NCBI GenBank assembly: GCA_029204225.1
Contig: CM055096.1
Span: 1,635,908 to 1,699,907 of the forward strand
DNA: 64,000 nt
From: Diphasiastrum complanatum
Lineage: Eukaryota; Streptophyta; Lycopodiopsida; Lycopodiales; Lycopodiaceae
Reading direction: 5' to 3'
Shown here: positions 45,124 through 57,496 of the stretch, piece after piece
Layout: each line of letters opens with the position of its first letter
How positions within the stretch are numbered: position 1 is the stretch's first letter
The notes under the pieces: generated by a model
Told to the model about the DNA's origin: nothing
The model's database searches: none
Seen by the model: only the letters and a program-made list of their open reading frames with translations
Position numbers and translations under genes: made by a program

Positions 45124-48100
45124 TCAAATATCAAACAAAGAGTTACGCGAGTGGAGAGAGAAAACTGACAAGGTAGTAGCCTTGCTATCAAATGCTGGAA
45201 GATCAGCTGAAAAATCTACAGTGGGATGGGAAAGGTCTCACTTCTTTTATAAGGAAGATGAAGGTTCTATTCCTATCACTACACAATTCTGGAGCAGAAA
45301 ATGCAGTGTCAGCAGAGAATAGCTCACTTACCTGTTGAGAGGGGAGAAAAGAAGACTTGTGTGAGATGGAGACGAGATGGGCACACAACCGATACGTGCT
45401 GGCTCAATCCAAAAATTGAGTGTATCTACTACCACAAGAAGGGTCATGCAGCCATGGATTGTCATCTGAATCCAAGGAACAAATCAGCACCGAACAAATA
45501 GGAGAACAATAATAGTTCATCCTATGTCGAGGAGCTTGAGAGCTCGAAAATGGGGGAAGAGAGATCGAACAAAAATTGTTTGACCACCTACATTTGTGCA
45601 AATGTGTGTGCAGTGTCAACACCTGACACACAGGAGGTGATCCTAGACTTAGGAGCTACCTCACACTTTGTGATATCAAGATGAATTATATCTGATTTTG
45701 GAAGTGCTAGTACTAGTACCCTGATTACTCAAGGCAGAAGAAAAGGTAATCTATATCATCTGAAGGTATGCCTGTCTGCAAATCAAGTGCTTCAGACTCA
45801 TGATTATTTGCTAGACACTCTGTGGCACAAGAGACTATTCCACATGAATTTGATGGCACTTTACCAAACAAGCCATCATGGAGCAATAACAGGGGTCAGC
45901 ATCTCGAATGCGAACAATTCGACCACATGTGATGCATGTATTAAGGGTGAGATGTCTCGCACTCCATTTGTCAAAGACTCCTACAAAACGACTAAGATTT
46001 TGGAGTTAGTAAATTTTGACATCTGTGGGCCTTTCAATGTGATCTCAATAGGAGGCTTGAAATATTATATAACCTTCATTGATGATTATAGTAAATTTTC
46101 CAAAGTGTATTTCATTCAGAATAAGTCAGAAGCATTTGATAAATTCACAGAGTATGTGAATTGGACAGAGAGATGCACTGGCAACAAAGTGAAACAGATC
46201 AGGACAGATCGAGGTGGCGAATACATCTCGAATCGCTTCACTGACTTCTGCAATGAAGGACTGTAGCTTACACACTGCAGCACAGCAATGTTGTAGAATG
46301 AAAGAATAGAACTCTGATGGAAGCTATCAAATGCATGATGGCCTACTCAAAAGCTCCAAGATACTGTGGGCTGAAGCAGTAGCTACAGTTGCATATATTC
46401 AGAATAGGACAGGGAAGTCTGGTGTCTCTCACACGACACAACATGAATTATGGTGGGGTAGAAAGCCTAACTTGTCTCACATTAGAATCTTTGGCTGTGC
46501 AACTTATGCACATATCCTTGATAAGCTTCGAAAGAAACTTGATGAGAAAGCTGAACAGGGATTTCTGGTAGGATATGACAACAATTCATCATACTACAAA
46601 GTCTATATGCTAGACACGAACACTGTGAAGATAGTGAGAGATGTCAGATTTGATGAGAGCTGAACAATGGCCAACAATGATCTTGTCAGCTATGAAGTTA
46701 TGGAAATATAGTACTATGATCTGCCACCAGTGACAGAGGAAGCAGAAGACGAACATGAAAGTGAAGATTTTTGAGTCACTTCGCATTCGAGTGATGAATC
46801 AGAAGACGAAAGATTCGAGAGACAGCCTTCTACTATAGTATTGTAAACCAAGATGGTTTCAGACCTAGCAGAGCAGACAAAGTCAAAGACATTGTTGTCC
46901 CAAGAGGTTCTCCTAAAAGGTCGACAAGACAACAAAGAGTGCCAGCAAGATACATGCCAGACAACTTAGCTTCCACATCAGAAGAATTCTGTGGATTCAA
47001 TGGCGAACCACAAACATTCGAGGAGGCAATTGAATGTCTAGAGAAGGACAAATAAATCCAAGCCATGAATGAGGAGATGGAATCCATGAGGAAGAACCAG
47101 GTATGGACATTGCAGCCATCACCAGATAAACGAAAGGCTGTGAAATACAAATGGGTTTACAAGCTCAAATATGGACCGAATGAAGATGTCTTGAAATATA
47201 AGGCAATATTGGTAGCAAAGGGATTCTCTCAAAGATATGGTATTGATTATTTTGAGACCTTCTCTCTTGTCTTGAAAAATTCATCCGTACATTTGTTATT
47301 TGCATATGCAGCTGCTTATGACCTCAGGATCCACATTGTCGACGAGAAGACAACCTTCTTGCATGGTGAGTTAGATGAAGAGGTCTACATGGATCAACCC
47401 CCAGGTTATGTCTCGAATTCACTTCCTGATTATGCATGAAAAATGCATAGGAGTATCTATGGTCTGAAGCAGTCAGCCCAACAATGGTACAAAAAGAAAG
47501 ATCAAGCCCTGAAATCATTAGGATTCAAGCCACTAATGGCTGATTCCAATGTGTATGTGAGAATTATAGATGGAAAGATTACCATTGTGGCTATGTATGT
47601 GGACGAAACTCTGATACTCTGCAAGAGTGAGATGCTGATTGCTAAAGTGAAGACAGACATCTCGAAACATTTCAAGATTATGGATCTGGGAGAAGCCAGG
47701 TATTGCCTTGGCTTGCAAATTGAAAGGGACTATGAGGGAGGTAAATTGTACCTTCATCAGTCGAGATACACCCAGAAAATCCTAGGGGATTTTGGGATGT
47801 TGAATTGCAAAGGTCCGAATACTCCAATGCTTGCAGGAACAGTGCTAACGAACAAAAATTGTTCAAGGACTGAAGCAGAGAGAGAATTGATGCAGCTCAC
47901 ACGTTATAGAAAATCGATAGGATCACTGATGTACCTTGTAGACAGCACATGCTCTGACATTGCCTATGCAATGTTCAAGATGAGCCAATTTTGCATGAAT
48001 CCTGGCTCGACACATTGGAGATTTGCAGAGTGAATTTTGCAATATCTTCAACTAACAAAAGATTATGGTTTGTGTTATTGTCGTGATGCGGATTTTTAGA

Positions 48101-49870
48101 TGTTTTCCTACAATGATGCTAGTTGGGCATCCCTCAAAGATGACTGTAAAAGTGTCTCAGGAGGGTCCACCATCACGTCAGGAGTAGCAATTCTGTGGGT
48201 AAGCAAGAAACAGACCATTGTGGCTCAGTCATCCTGCGAAACAGAGTATGTCGCAGCAACAAAGATGGCCAACGAGATAATTTGGCTCAAACAGTTCCTG
48301 GACAAATTGGGCGAAACAAGCAATGAACCTCTGGTTTTGCAGATGGACAACACATCTACAATACATCTGACAAAAGACCCTGTGTTTCACTTAGAGGACG
48401 AAACACATTGTGATCAAGTACCACTTGATCAGGGACCTGATTGGAAAGAAGATGTTGCAGACCACCTTCATTGGAATGAAAGACATGGTTGTTGACATTT
48501 TCACAGAGGCCCTAGACAAAGGTCTATTTGAGAGATAGAGGAACAACCTTGGAGTCATCAAGCTATCATGCATTGAGAGGGAGCTGAAGAAACATTTTGT
48601 TTCTAATGCCAAAGCTTTGCTAGCTTTCAATTTTGAGCCTTTGACAAGAGGCGACACGACACGAAATCAGTCGTGCCCCACGAATAGCCAACAGGAAAAT
48701 CAACCAAATTCATGGGATACAAATACTTGATCTAATGTCATGACATCATTAGAAGTATTCTAGATCGTGGCTAATCTGCCACTCTTGTAATTCACGAATT
48801 AGTTCTAGATGTTTAATCTTTCCAATCTGTAAGTTACAAGAATGCGACACAAAATTGTTCGCGAACTATATATCCTTTCTAGTTGATGCATATTAGAGTA
48901 AGTCTAATGCTAGTAACCAAGACAAGAAGTCTAAAAACAAAAAATTTAGAATACCAATCCTGCGTGCGAGACAATTCTGCATAGGATTTGTAGATCCACA
49001 AGTCCGCTAGTAAGCGAGACTCGAATTCTTGAGAGAATTGTATTTCTCTCATGCCAACGCAGTGCATGGATCTGCATGCAATGCTTGAAGAATAAAAAAA
49101 AATCAATAGATGATTTTGTAACTGTTTGTGCACATTATTAATTTTTATGATTGTATGATCTTGTATGTAAATTTGTCTGTTACTATTCGTGTGTTTGATT
49201 CGCTTGTCCATTCTATTCTACACTATGGTTTGATCTTGTTGAATGCTACATAATTTGTTAACGTAGATCAGCAGTGTCTGACTACTCTCTGAAGGATTGT
49301 AGGAGTGATACAGCCGATAGTGACCAGCAATCACATCTGAATCTTGATGAACTAATCTCGTTCGCGAATCCTTTCGCTTCATGATTCACTTCATTTCGCT
49401 TCACGATCACTTGGCCACAAGAATAAATCAATTACAGAGCTCACTTAGGTTTTGTTTTGTTTCGTTTCATTTCATCTTGTTTTGTCTCGTCTGATCTCGT
49501 CTCGTTGCAGAGCTTGATTGATCTTGTCACGAATTATTTTGTTTTGTTTTGTTTTGTTTCGTGATCTGTGTGCTTCTAGCATGAATCAATGTCAGAGCTT
49601 GTCTAAGTTTTTCTTCTCTTCGCTTCGTTTCGTTTTCGTTTACGATTCGTCTCGTTTCGTTTGGTTGTGTTACAATGTCTGCTTGATTCAACTCGAACAG
49701 AAATAATTCGAGTGTCGCGAAAAGTTTCACGAATCGTTCATGAAAGTTCTATTAGTTTGTCACTAGAGTTTGGCTAGAATTCTGCATTTTCTTACTGCAT
49801 TATTTTGCATCAGAATCATTAGATTGAGGATAGATCATAGGTTGATCAAGATTTCACTATTCTATGTGTT
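45124..49870 (+). mobile_element. Copia C2, copy B, decayed
   Basis: Counterpart of 12559-17300: gag fragment 45124-45498 (first knuckle now CVRWRRDGHTTDTC, losing a Cys; second already C-to-Tyr), protease with DLG (about 45650), integrase 45787-46663, RT and RNase H 47041-48495, LTR from 48585. Some stops present in A are absent here (RT reads on through IGSLMYL and MSQFCMNP to 48033), while the RT catalytic box reads YVDE instead of YVDD. The pattern shows independent decay after the duplication of an element already dead. Confidence 0.85.
48585..49870 (+). repeat. C2 3' LTR (copy B)
   Basis: Counterpart of 16011-17300, with the same TATATAT box and TTTCG/TTTTG pentamer tract (about 49450-49665). 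Right end approximate. Confidence 0.6.
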
Positions 49871-49899
49871 GATGTTCTAGCGGACCTTATGGAAATTAG

Positions 49900-51720
49900 T
49901 GATGATGAAGCAAAAAAAGCGGATCAACAGGAGAAAGTCTGACCCCTCCACTAACCACCACCACCACCACCACCGTTTCTACTAACATTTTTTCTTTACT
50001 CCCTCCACTTCCACCCTCATTCTCCCCACAACATTTATTCTTTGGATTAGCTTCACTAACCCATACCCCTGATCAGTACCCAACCATCACCAATCCCGAA
50101 AATATCTCTGAAGTAGCTAAGCACTCAATGATCGGCCTATTTGAAGCAAGCTACCATATGCATTGGTTGGTAAGCCAACACCAAGTGCTCAATAATAAGG
50201 TCCAGTACCAGAGCCAAGAGATCGCACATCAGCAAAAGTTGGCCAAAGAAAAAGTAAACGAGGCAGAAGAAATAAGATCCGTGATGGCCAGGTAGAAGAT
50301 CAAATTAGAAGAGGTCCAGCAACAACTGAAGTACCGGATGGCCCAGATCGACCAAGCACGAGATGGATCATCGGACACAATCATAGTTGATGCTCCTCTG
50401 GTTAAGCCCAAGGATATACAGTTCTAGGCCCCACATGCCATAGCCATCCGGATGGAAAAATATGTGTGACTAATTCAGAAATGAGAAGCTAAGCAAAAAA
50501 AACTTTGAAAATGTCGTGGCCAAGAAGGAAAAGATCATTCTTGAGTCCCAAAAACAGCTTGAAGAAATGACAAAGGCCCTGCAGCAAGTCTTGGACAAGG
50601 TGAACCAACTATGGGACACGGCGTGCAAGGCCCAAGCGGGTGCTTGTACAAAGAAACCATGGGACGATGATGGAGATGATGGAGCTGACCATAAGGATGG
50701 GCAAACTCGACCATCATATGGTAGCTCAAGATCGGGTGGCCAGAGAATCAAAGTTGCTTTCAGAGCTTTTCTCCTTCCCCCTACTACTTTTAACCCCTCC
50801 TCTTATTCTGAATTTAACTTTTCTGAAACATTCATTCCCACTTACCCTGTCTCTTCACTTTTCTCCTCTCCACCACCTCCTAGCAGAGTATTGGGCCTAT
50901 CTAAAGGTCCAGCTGACACATACAAAACCCGACGGGACGAGTTCTTACAATAGCTCCGTTCCCCCTGTGTGGCATACAATTTGTTAAACCCATCTCCTCC
51001 TAAACCTGTTATCCCTATGCCTCTCTCTCTTGATCACTCCATCCTTGACCCTTCAGAAACTAACACTGACATTGGTGCTAATGATGACTACTTGGCAGAT
51101 CCTCACCCAAGCAAGATACAGGCACAATTGAACCATATACAAGTGAGCGGACTAAGGAAAGCGATACGGGCACTAAGGCCTTAGATGACTATTTGGCAAG
51201 GCCACCACAGCGACGTAGGGCAGTCTCACCTACTAGGCCAAGGGGAAATGTGACAGATACCAAGGAATATGAGAAGTTCGAAAGGAGATACCCTCTCAAC
51301 ATGAGAGGTGGCAGAGAGGAAGTCGATCAAAGCTAGTATTCTACAAGGGCTGAGATCATTGCGGCGCTACAACCACAACCTGAGTGGCGAAATAAAGTCT
51401 AAGGACACCGGCATGGAAAAAAATTGATCCCTTCTACATGCCGCTCAAACGAAGAAACCCCTGGTTTGCAAAGCAACCACGGGTCGAAGTAGTGAACTGG
51501 CTGGTGATTCCAAGAATCTCAAAGAATATCTCCTTGAGATAACTTGAGGCTACAACTGTTAGATTTTGGGCACAAGTATAAGACTAACACCGATCTGTGC
51601 GTACGAGAAAGCGTCGAGTATTGCCGATCAATGGCCTTTCTGATGCAGCAAGAATGCTTTTGGGATCGCGGCTTGGATCCAATAAGGATCAATCCCAATG
51701 TGGCTCTCCAGTTGGAGGAT
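49900..51720 (+). pseudogene. E3 extra ORF, 5' part (copy B), split by copia-B
   Basis: Counterpart of 17320-19192. Coiled-coil segments are preserved (QKLAKEKVNEAEEIR; KQLEEMTKALQQVLDKVNQLW, where the upstream stop of copy A is absent). Two short deletions relative to A, about 20 bp near 51107 and about 31 bp near 51400, disturb the frame. It ends inside the conserved C-terminal domain after INPNVALQLED, where copia-B inserted; the rest resumes at 58152. (ACC)7 at 49953-49973. Confidence 0.6.
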
Positions 51721-52375
51721 TGTGAAAAATACAGATCCTAAGTGGATCTAAACTCCAAGATCATTGGCTTGAATGCTTGCACTCCAAACTACATAAGCTA
51801 GGAATTGGCAACACATTCTATGCTACCTAGAATGCAAAGAACTTGATCAAAAAGCATTTATCACAAATGGAAACTTCCATAAACATCAAGTGCGGCCCAA
51901 AATAGCATTATACAGTCCATAATACATCAGCCTATCACTTTTGGAAAGCACCTAAGATCATACACAATAGCTTGAAGACAATACACACAACAATGCTCTC
52001 AATGGAGGAAGAAACAATGACAATGATCTATTGATCTCAATGAAGCATACAAAAGGTTTCTCCAACCTGTTCTCCACGACTTCCCTACTATTTATGGATG
52101 AGGAAGATGACTCTCTCTCCTCTCTCTAGAAGGTACTTGACCCTAGATATTCCCTATATAGGAAAAATAGCTAAAAATGGCTTATATGACCAAAATACAT
52201 CAAAATGGTCTCATTTTGAAGGGTATGAAGTTTGACACTTCATCATACTGAAAAAATACAGTAAATAAAAACATTGTGGCCTGGTTCACACGTGTGAAAC
52301 TCCAGAACCAAAACTATTTACAATTTTAGCCAATTTAGGCCTCAAACTAGCTAGGAAATGTTGACAATTTTCACA
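51721..52375 (-). repeat. Copia-B 3' LTR
   Basis: 655 bp, TG...CA; palindrome TTCACACGTGTGAA at 52285-52298. Polypurine tract complement CTCCCTCTTC at 52376-52385. Confidence 0.96.
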
Positions 52376-55300
52376 CTCCCTCTTCAACATTGGATGCTAG
52401 TTTCAACATAGTCTTTGAGCACATTCCAAGATTAGATCTATGCATTAAATATAGGTCCTTTCCCAATGGTTTGGTGAAGATATCAGCCACACACTCCTTT
52501 GAAGAGACATGTTGAAGCTCCACCTCTTTGGCAATGACTTGATCTCTCACAAAATGGTGAGCAATCTCAATGTGCTTGCTCCTTGCATGAAAAACAGGAT
52601 TGCTTGCCAAGCTTTGGGCTGAAAGGTTATCACAAAGTATGATTGGAGTCTTCTCTGGTTCCAGCAAGTGAAGATCCAATAACATCCTCTTGATCCAAAG
52701 AATCTCCTTGGTGCATGTTGTTAATGCCTTGTACTCGGCTTCGGTGGAAGATAGAGAGATAGTTGGTTGCTTCTTTGATAGCCATGAGACCACTCCATCT
52801 CCAAGATAGATTGCAAAGGCACTTGTTGACTTCCTATCCATTTGATCACCTGCAAAATCTGAATCTGAAAATCCACAAAGGTTAGGTGTAGTACCTCCAT
52901 ACAAGATGCCAAAATCTCTAGATCCCGAGATGTATCTAAGTACTCTCTTTCCTAGCTTCCAATGAGCCTCACTAGGATCTTGCATAAATTGACTTAGTTT
53001 ACCAACCACAAAGCTTAGATCAGGTCTTGTGATGGTTAACCATATAAGAGATCCTATTAGCTTTCTATAGAGAGTAATGTCCTTGAAGGATCTTTCATTA
53101 CTTCTTGTAGTTAGCTTTACATTTGATTCCATAGGAGTAGAAACAACTTTACAATCTTCCATATGAAACCTTTTTAGAATAGAGTTAACATACTTTTCTT
53201 GACATATGAATGTAGATTTAGAAGTTCTAATAATCTCTATTCCTAAGATATAATGAAGTTTACCAAGATCTTGAATTTCAAACTCTCTTTTGAGTGCCAT
53301 CTTGATTTCATCTATATCTAGATTGTTACCACCACTTAAGATAATGTCATCAACATAGATCAAAAGTAAAGTGATATCATTTTCATTCAATCTAAAGTAG
53401 AGAGAATGATCATACTCACTCATAACAAAGTTTTGAGAAAGTAAGAAGGAATTGAGCTTAGCATACCAACTCCTTGGTGCTTGCTTTAGCCCATACAAAC
53501 TCTTTTGGAGATAGCACACATGATTAGGCTCATCATGTGAAACATAGCCCTCGGGTTGCTCCATGTAAATATCTTCTTCAAGATCACCATTCAAGAAGGC
53601 ATTAGTAACATCCATTTGCCACATATCCCAATCATAAAGAGTTGCAAGAGAGATTAGGATTCGAATAGTTACCATCTTTGCCACGGGTGCAAAGGTCTCA
53701 TCATAGTCAATACCATATTCTTGAGCATACCCCTTTGCCACCAACCTTGCCTTGTACTTGTTGATTGATCCATCTTGATTTGTCTTGATCTTGAAGATCC
53801 ACTTACAACCAATTGCCTTCTTGTCCTTTGGAAGCTTTACCAACCTCCATGTGTTGCTTTTGATGAGTGCTTGATGCTCATGATCCATGGCTTGGATCCA
53901 TTCCTTCTTTTGAATTGCTTCACCTACACAAGTTGGTTCATCAAAAGAGGTAAGAAAAGCAAAGTTAGAGTTGTCCACCACTTGCTTTCCTTTTTCATCA
54001 TAGGTTAGCCTTGATGGCTTAGCCCTTTGCCTTTGAGTCTTCCTTGAAGTTTGCTTTGGAGTGGCATCTCCATCTTCATCCAAGACATCTTGCACATCAT
54101 GATGATTAGTAGGCACATCAACATCAACATCAACAACATTGGAAACATTCTCTTCATGAAAGATGACATCCCTACTTATGACAACTTTCTTTGTAGAAGG
54201 AATGTACACTTTGTAAGCCTTGCTTACTTCACTATAGCCAACAAACACACCCTTCTTTGATGAAGGATCTTCTTTAGTTCTATCATCAAGTGTGATATTG
54301 ACAAAACATGTACATCCAAAGATCCTACAATGCTTGACACTCGGCCTTCTACCATAAAGAACCTCATGAGGAGTTTTACCATCCAAGGAAGCACTTGTCC
54401 ATCTATTACATAGATAGTTAGCACATGCTAAAGCTTCCCCCCAAAAAGACTTAGCAAGATTAGCATGTAGTCTCATTGCCTTGGCACATTCACAAAGGAT
54501 TCTATTCTTCCTCTCGGCCACTCCATTCTGTTGTGGAGTCCTAGGACTAGACATCTCCCTCTTAATCCCATGTGCTATACAAAAGTCTTTGAACCTATTT
54601 GAGGTGTATTCCCCTCCATTATCAGATCTTAAGCATTTGATCTTTGTATTGAATTGGTTTTCCATTTCATTCTTGAACTTGACAAATGCAGCAAACACTT
54701 CATCCTTACTTTTAAGAAGATAGATCCAAGTATACCTACTAAAGTCATCAATGAAAGTTGCATACATCTTTGCCCCACCATTGCTAGTTGTACTAGAAGA
54801 ATGAATATCAGAATGCACAAGTTGAAAAGCTTCTTTAGATCTAGAAGTAGATCTAGAATAAGCAAGTCTATGAGATTTGGACAAGGCACAATGTTCACAA
54901 ACACTATTGTTTGCAACAAGACTTTTAGGGAGACCAAGAACAAGCTCTTTCTTTGCCATTACCTCCAAAGATTTGAAGTTGGGATGGCCCAACCTCTTGT
55001 GCCAAACTTCTTGGTTTGTCAATTGCTCCCTAGCCATACATCCTTCATGATTAGAGATCACACATGCATCAAGCTTGAAAAGTTTACCATGCCTCCTACC
55101 TTGAGCAATCAAGGATCCACATTTACTTATCAAACATGCATCTCCAATGAACTCCACATCAAGTCCTTTGTCAATCATTTGACTTACACTAAGCAAATTC
55201 TTAGTGATTGAAGGAATGTACAAAACATTTTCAAGATTTGCTTTCCTATTTGTTGAAAGGGAAATAGGAATAGTGCCTATGCCTTTGATGTCACATTGAC

Positions 55301-56324
55301 CATCATTTGCAGTGTAGATGATGTTACCTTCTCCCTCATAAGACAATAAGGATGTAAAGTATTCCTTATGTCTTGTCATGTGAGATGAGGCTCCACTATC
55401 AATCCACCAAGGATCATTATCATCTATGTTGGCTAACAAACTTGAAGTCATAACAAGTGATTCACATGTGTTATGTTCTTCCTCATCTATTGTAAGATTT
55501 CCTTGCCTCTCTCCTTGCTCTCTTTTCTTCTTATAACATTCATTTGCAAAATGACCTTTTATCCCACAATAAAAGCACTTGAACTTTGACTTATTGTTCT
55601 TAGTAGAAGAGGAAGAGGAAGAGTGATCATCATGATCAAAGTTACCACCTTTGGACCATTTCCCTTTGCCTTTACCTTTGCCCTTGAATTTGCCTTTTGT
55701 GAAGAAAGCCTCTTCACCTCCACCTTGCAAGGATGCACCATCAAGCTTTGATTGCAACCTATGTTCTTCAGCCAATAAGATTTCTGGCAAGTCAACCACA
55801 CTTGGCAAGACTCTTTGAATGGCAAAACTTTGCACAAGGTTAGCATGTTCATTTAGCAAACCATTCAACATAACTTGGACTATTTCACCATCTTTTATGT
55901 TCTCATCAATGCATGCTAAATCATCACTTAGGGACTTAACTCTCAAGATAAATGCATGAGCACTTTCACCCTCTCTTTGCCTACTAGAAAATATTTGTCT
56001 CCTTAGGGTCAATACCCTAGATGTGGACTTTGATTCAAAGAGCTTCTTTAAGGCATTCCATGCCTCACTTGCACTTTGACACTTTCCAACTTCCTTGAGA
56101 AGTTCATTTGTAACATTCATTTTAATGATATGAAGAGCCCTTTTGGCCTTCTTATCAAACCTTTGTTGCTCTTGAAGTGTGAGAGGTCTCTCTTCAATTT
56201 CTGCAACTATGTCCATGAGTTCATTCAACTCAAGTAAGGACTCCATCCTCACTTTCCAAGTAGAGTAGTTTGATGAACTCAACCTTTCACTAGACTCTAG
56301 CATGATCCCACCATTGGAAGCCAT
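52371..56324 (-). CDS. gag-pol: Copia-B Gag-Pol polyprotein, 1317 residues
   Basis: Single frame from ATG (56324) to TGA, of typical copia length. Gag region 1-265 with zinc knuckle C250-X2-C253-X4-H258-X4-C263 behind a Lys/Gly-rich stretch. Protease D309-S-G-A-S. Integrase zinc domain H442, H447, C476, C479; catalytic D506, D568, E604 (D,D35E). RT from about 800, with catalytic D905 in QMDVTNAFLNG and the Y990-V-D-D box. RNase H with D1154/D1156, E1195 and D1232, then ADIFTKPLG. All key residues are present. The last codons are written by the polypurine tract, and the stop lies in the first bases of the LTR. Gag and Pol share one frame, usual for plant copia, so Gag excess must come by another route, for example splicing or proteolysis. 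Confidence 0.96.
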   Translation of the reverse strand: MASNGGIMLESSERLSSSNYSTWKVRMESLLELNELMDIVAEIEERPLTLQEQQRFDKKAKRALHIIKMNVTNELLKEVGKCQSASEAWNALKKLFESKSTSRVLTLRRQIFSSRQREGESAHAFILRVKSLSDDLACIDENIKDGEIVQVMLNGLLNEHANLVQSFAIQRVLPSVVDLPEILLAEEHRLQSKLDGASLQGGGEEAFFTKGKFKGKGKGKGKWSKGGNFDHDDHSSSSSSTKNNKSKFKCFYCGIKGHFANECYKKKREQGERQGNLTIDEEEHNTCESLVMTSSLLANIDDNDPWWIDSGASSHMTRHKEYFTSLLSYEGEGNIIYTANDGQCDIKGIGTIPISLSTNRKANLENVLYIPSITKNLLSVSQMIDKGLDVEFIGDACLISKCGSLIAQGRRHGKLFKLDACVISNHEGCMAREQLTNQEVWHKRLGHPNFKSLEVMAKKELVLGLPKSLVANNSVCEHCALSKSHRLAYSRSTSRSKEAFQLVHSDIHSSSTTSNGGAKMYATFIDDFSRYTWIYLLKSKDEVFAAFVKFKNEMENQFNTKIKCLRSDNGGEYTSNRFKDFCIAHGIKREMSSPRTPQQNGVAERKNRILCECAKAMRLHANLAKSFWGEALACANYLCNRWTSASLDGKTPHEVLYGRRPSVKHCRIFGCTCFVNITLDDRTKEDPSSKKGVFVGYSEVSKAYKVYIPSTKKVVISRDVIFHEENVSNVVDVDVDVPTNHHDVQDVLDEDGDATPKQTSRKTQRQRAKPSRLTYDEKGKQVVDNSNFAFLTSFDEPTCVGEAIQKKEWIQAMDHEHQALIKSNTWRLVKLPKDKKAIGCKWIFKIKTNQDGSINKYKARLVAKGYAQEYGIDYDETFAPVAKMVTIRILISLATLYDWDMWQMDVTNAFLNGDLEEDIYMEQPEGYVSHDEPNHVCYLQKSLYGLKQAPRSWYAKLNSFLLSQNFVMSEYDHSLYFRLNENDITLLLIYVDDIILSGGNNLDIDEIKMALKREFEIQDLGKLHYILGIEIIRTSKSTFICQEKYVNSILKRFHMEDCKVVSTPMESNVKLTTRSNERSFKDITLYRKLIGSLIWLTITRPDLSFVVGKLSQFMQDPSEAHWKLGKRVLRYISGSRDFGILYGGTTPNLCGFSDSDFAGDQMDRKSTSAFAIYLGDGVVSWLSKKQPTISLSSTEAEYKALTTCTKEILWIKRMLLDLHLLEPEKTPIILCDNLSAQSLASNPVFHARSKHIEIAHHFVRDQVIAKEVELQHVSSKECVADIFTKPLGKDLYLMHRSNLGMCSKTMLKLASNVEEGV

Positions 56325-57481
56325 GATTCTAATGTTTCTTCAACTTTTAGGTTCTGTCCTAAAGCACTTAGCACTCACTTTTCTCTCAACAAATGATAGA
56401 TAAAGAGATCTATGAAGATTTAGGACCCTAAAACACTTCTATCTTGAACCTAGATGGTTTCCAAGCATAGAAAGGAAGATTGAAACACATGCAACACTTT
56501 GCACACACTAAGAATGGATTACAAAATCAAACCAACCTGAACACACTCTTGCTTAAGCTCTCAAACTTTCCAGCAAGTGACCAAATCAAGTTATGGTGTG
56601 AAGAGTTACTTGCATTCTTAGAAAATACCCAAAACTAGGATGCCAAGATTACCTAGTAATGAACAAACTTGATCAACATATGATCAACACACTAAGATAT
56701 TGATTCAACCTGTAAAACCACATGTAAACCACACTTCTAAAAGTTTATAAACTCCAGCAAGTGATAAATACAAGATTTAGAGGTGAATGAATGAGCACAC
56801 TTAGTGAATCACAAGACTAGCTTCACTATCTTGTCAAATCTTGGTGTTTAGATGTAGATCTAAGATCACTTCACATGAGAATGTTCCTCAACCTGTTAAG
56901 AACCTGAAAACACACTTGCATAATGGTTAACACCTTCCAGCAAATGCTCCAATCAAATTACATAAGGAGAGTTACTTACATGCTCAACAAAGTACACCAA
57001 AATTTATGCCAAAATTGATGACAATCTTTACAATATGCTCTTCACAATGGAGCTTACAATATGTTCACCCAAAAAAGGGGATCTTTCATCCAAATGGGAG
57101 CTTTGCTCAGCCTTTAGGAGAATTACAACTCACTCAAAAGAGCATTTGTCATCCACTTAAGGAGAAGTTTCATCCACTTAAGGAGAGTGTTCATCCAAGA
57201 ATGGAGATTGTCAACAATAGGATTGAAAAGAACATTGTTAGTATTGAATATGCACAAGCCTCACAATCACAAATGATTAGGTGTTATGATCTGATCCAAA
57301 ATAGTTTCTTTTCAGCCTCTGATCTTCAATAGACCTGAAATATGCTTTTGATCCACAAGTTCAACTCACAAAACAAAGGTTAGTAAGATTTGATCAACAA
57401 AGCAATGCAAAATCATGCTAGAACTTGATCAAACATCCAAATATCACCAAAAATGGAATACTTATTGTAAATAGAAGCCAA
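56325..57481 (-). other. Copia-B leader
   Basis: Same three-fold diverged repeat as in copia-A (units from about 56534, 56706 and 56890). No gene called; the plus-strand 108-codon frame (57006-57332) is antisense and identical in both copies. Confidence 0.7.
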
Positions 57482-57496
57482 CCAGCTCTGATACCA
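57482..57496 (-). other. Copia-B primer-binding site, initiator tRNA-Met
   Basis: Minus strand TGGTATCAGAGCTGG directly beside the LTR. Confidence 0.93.
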
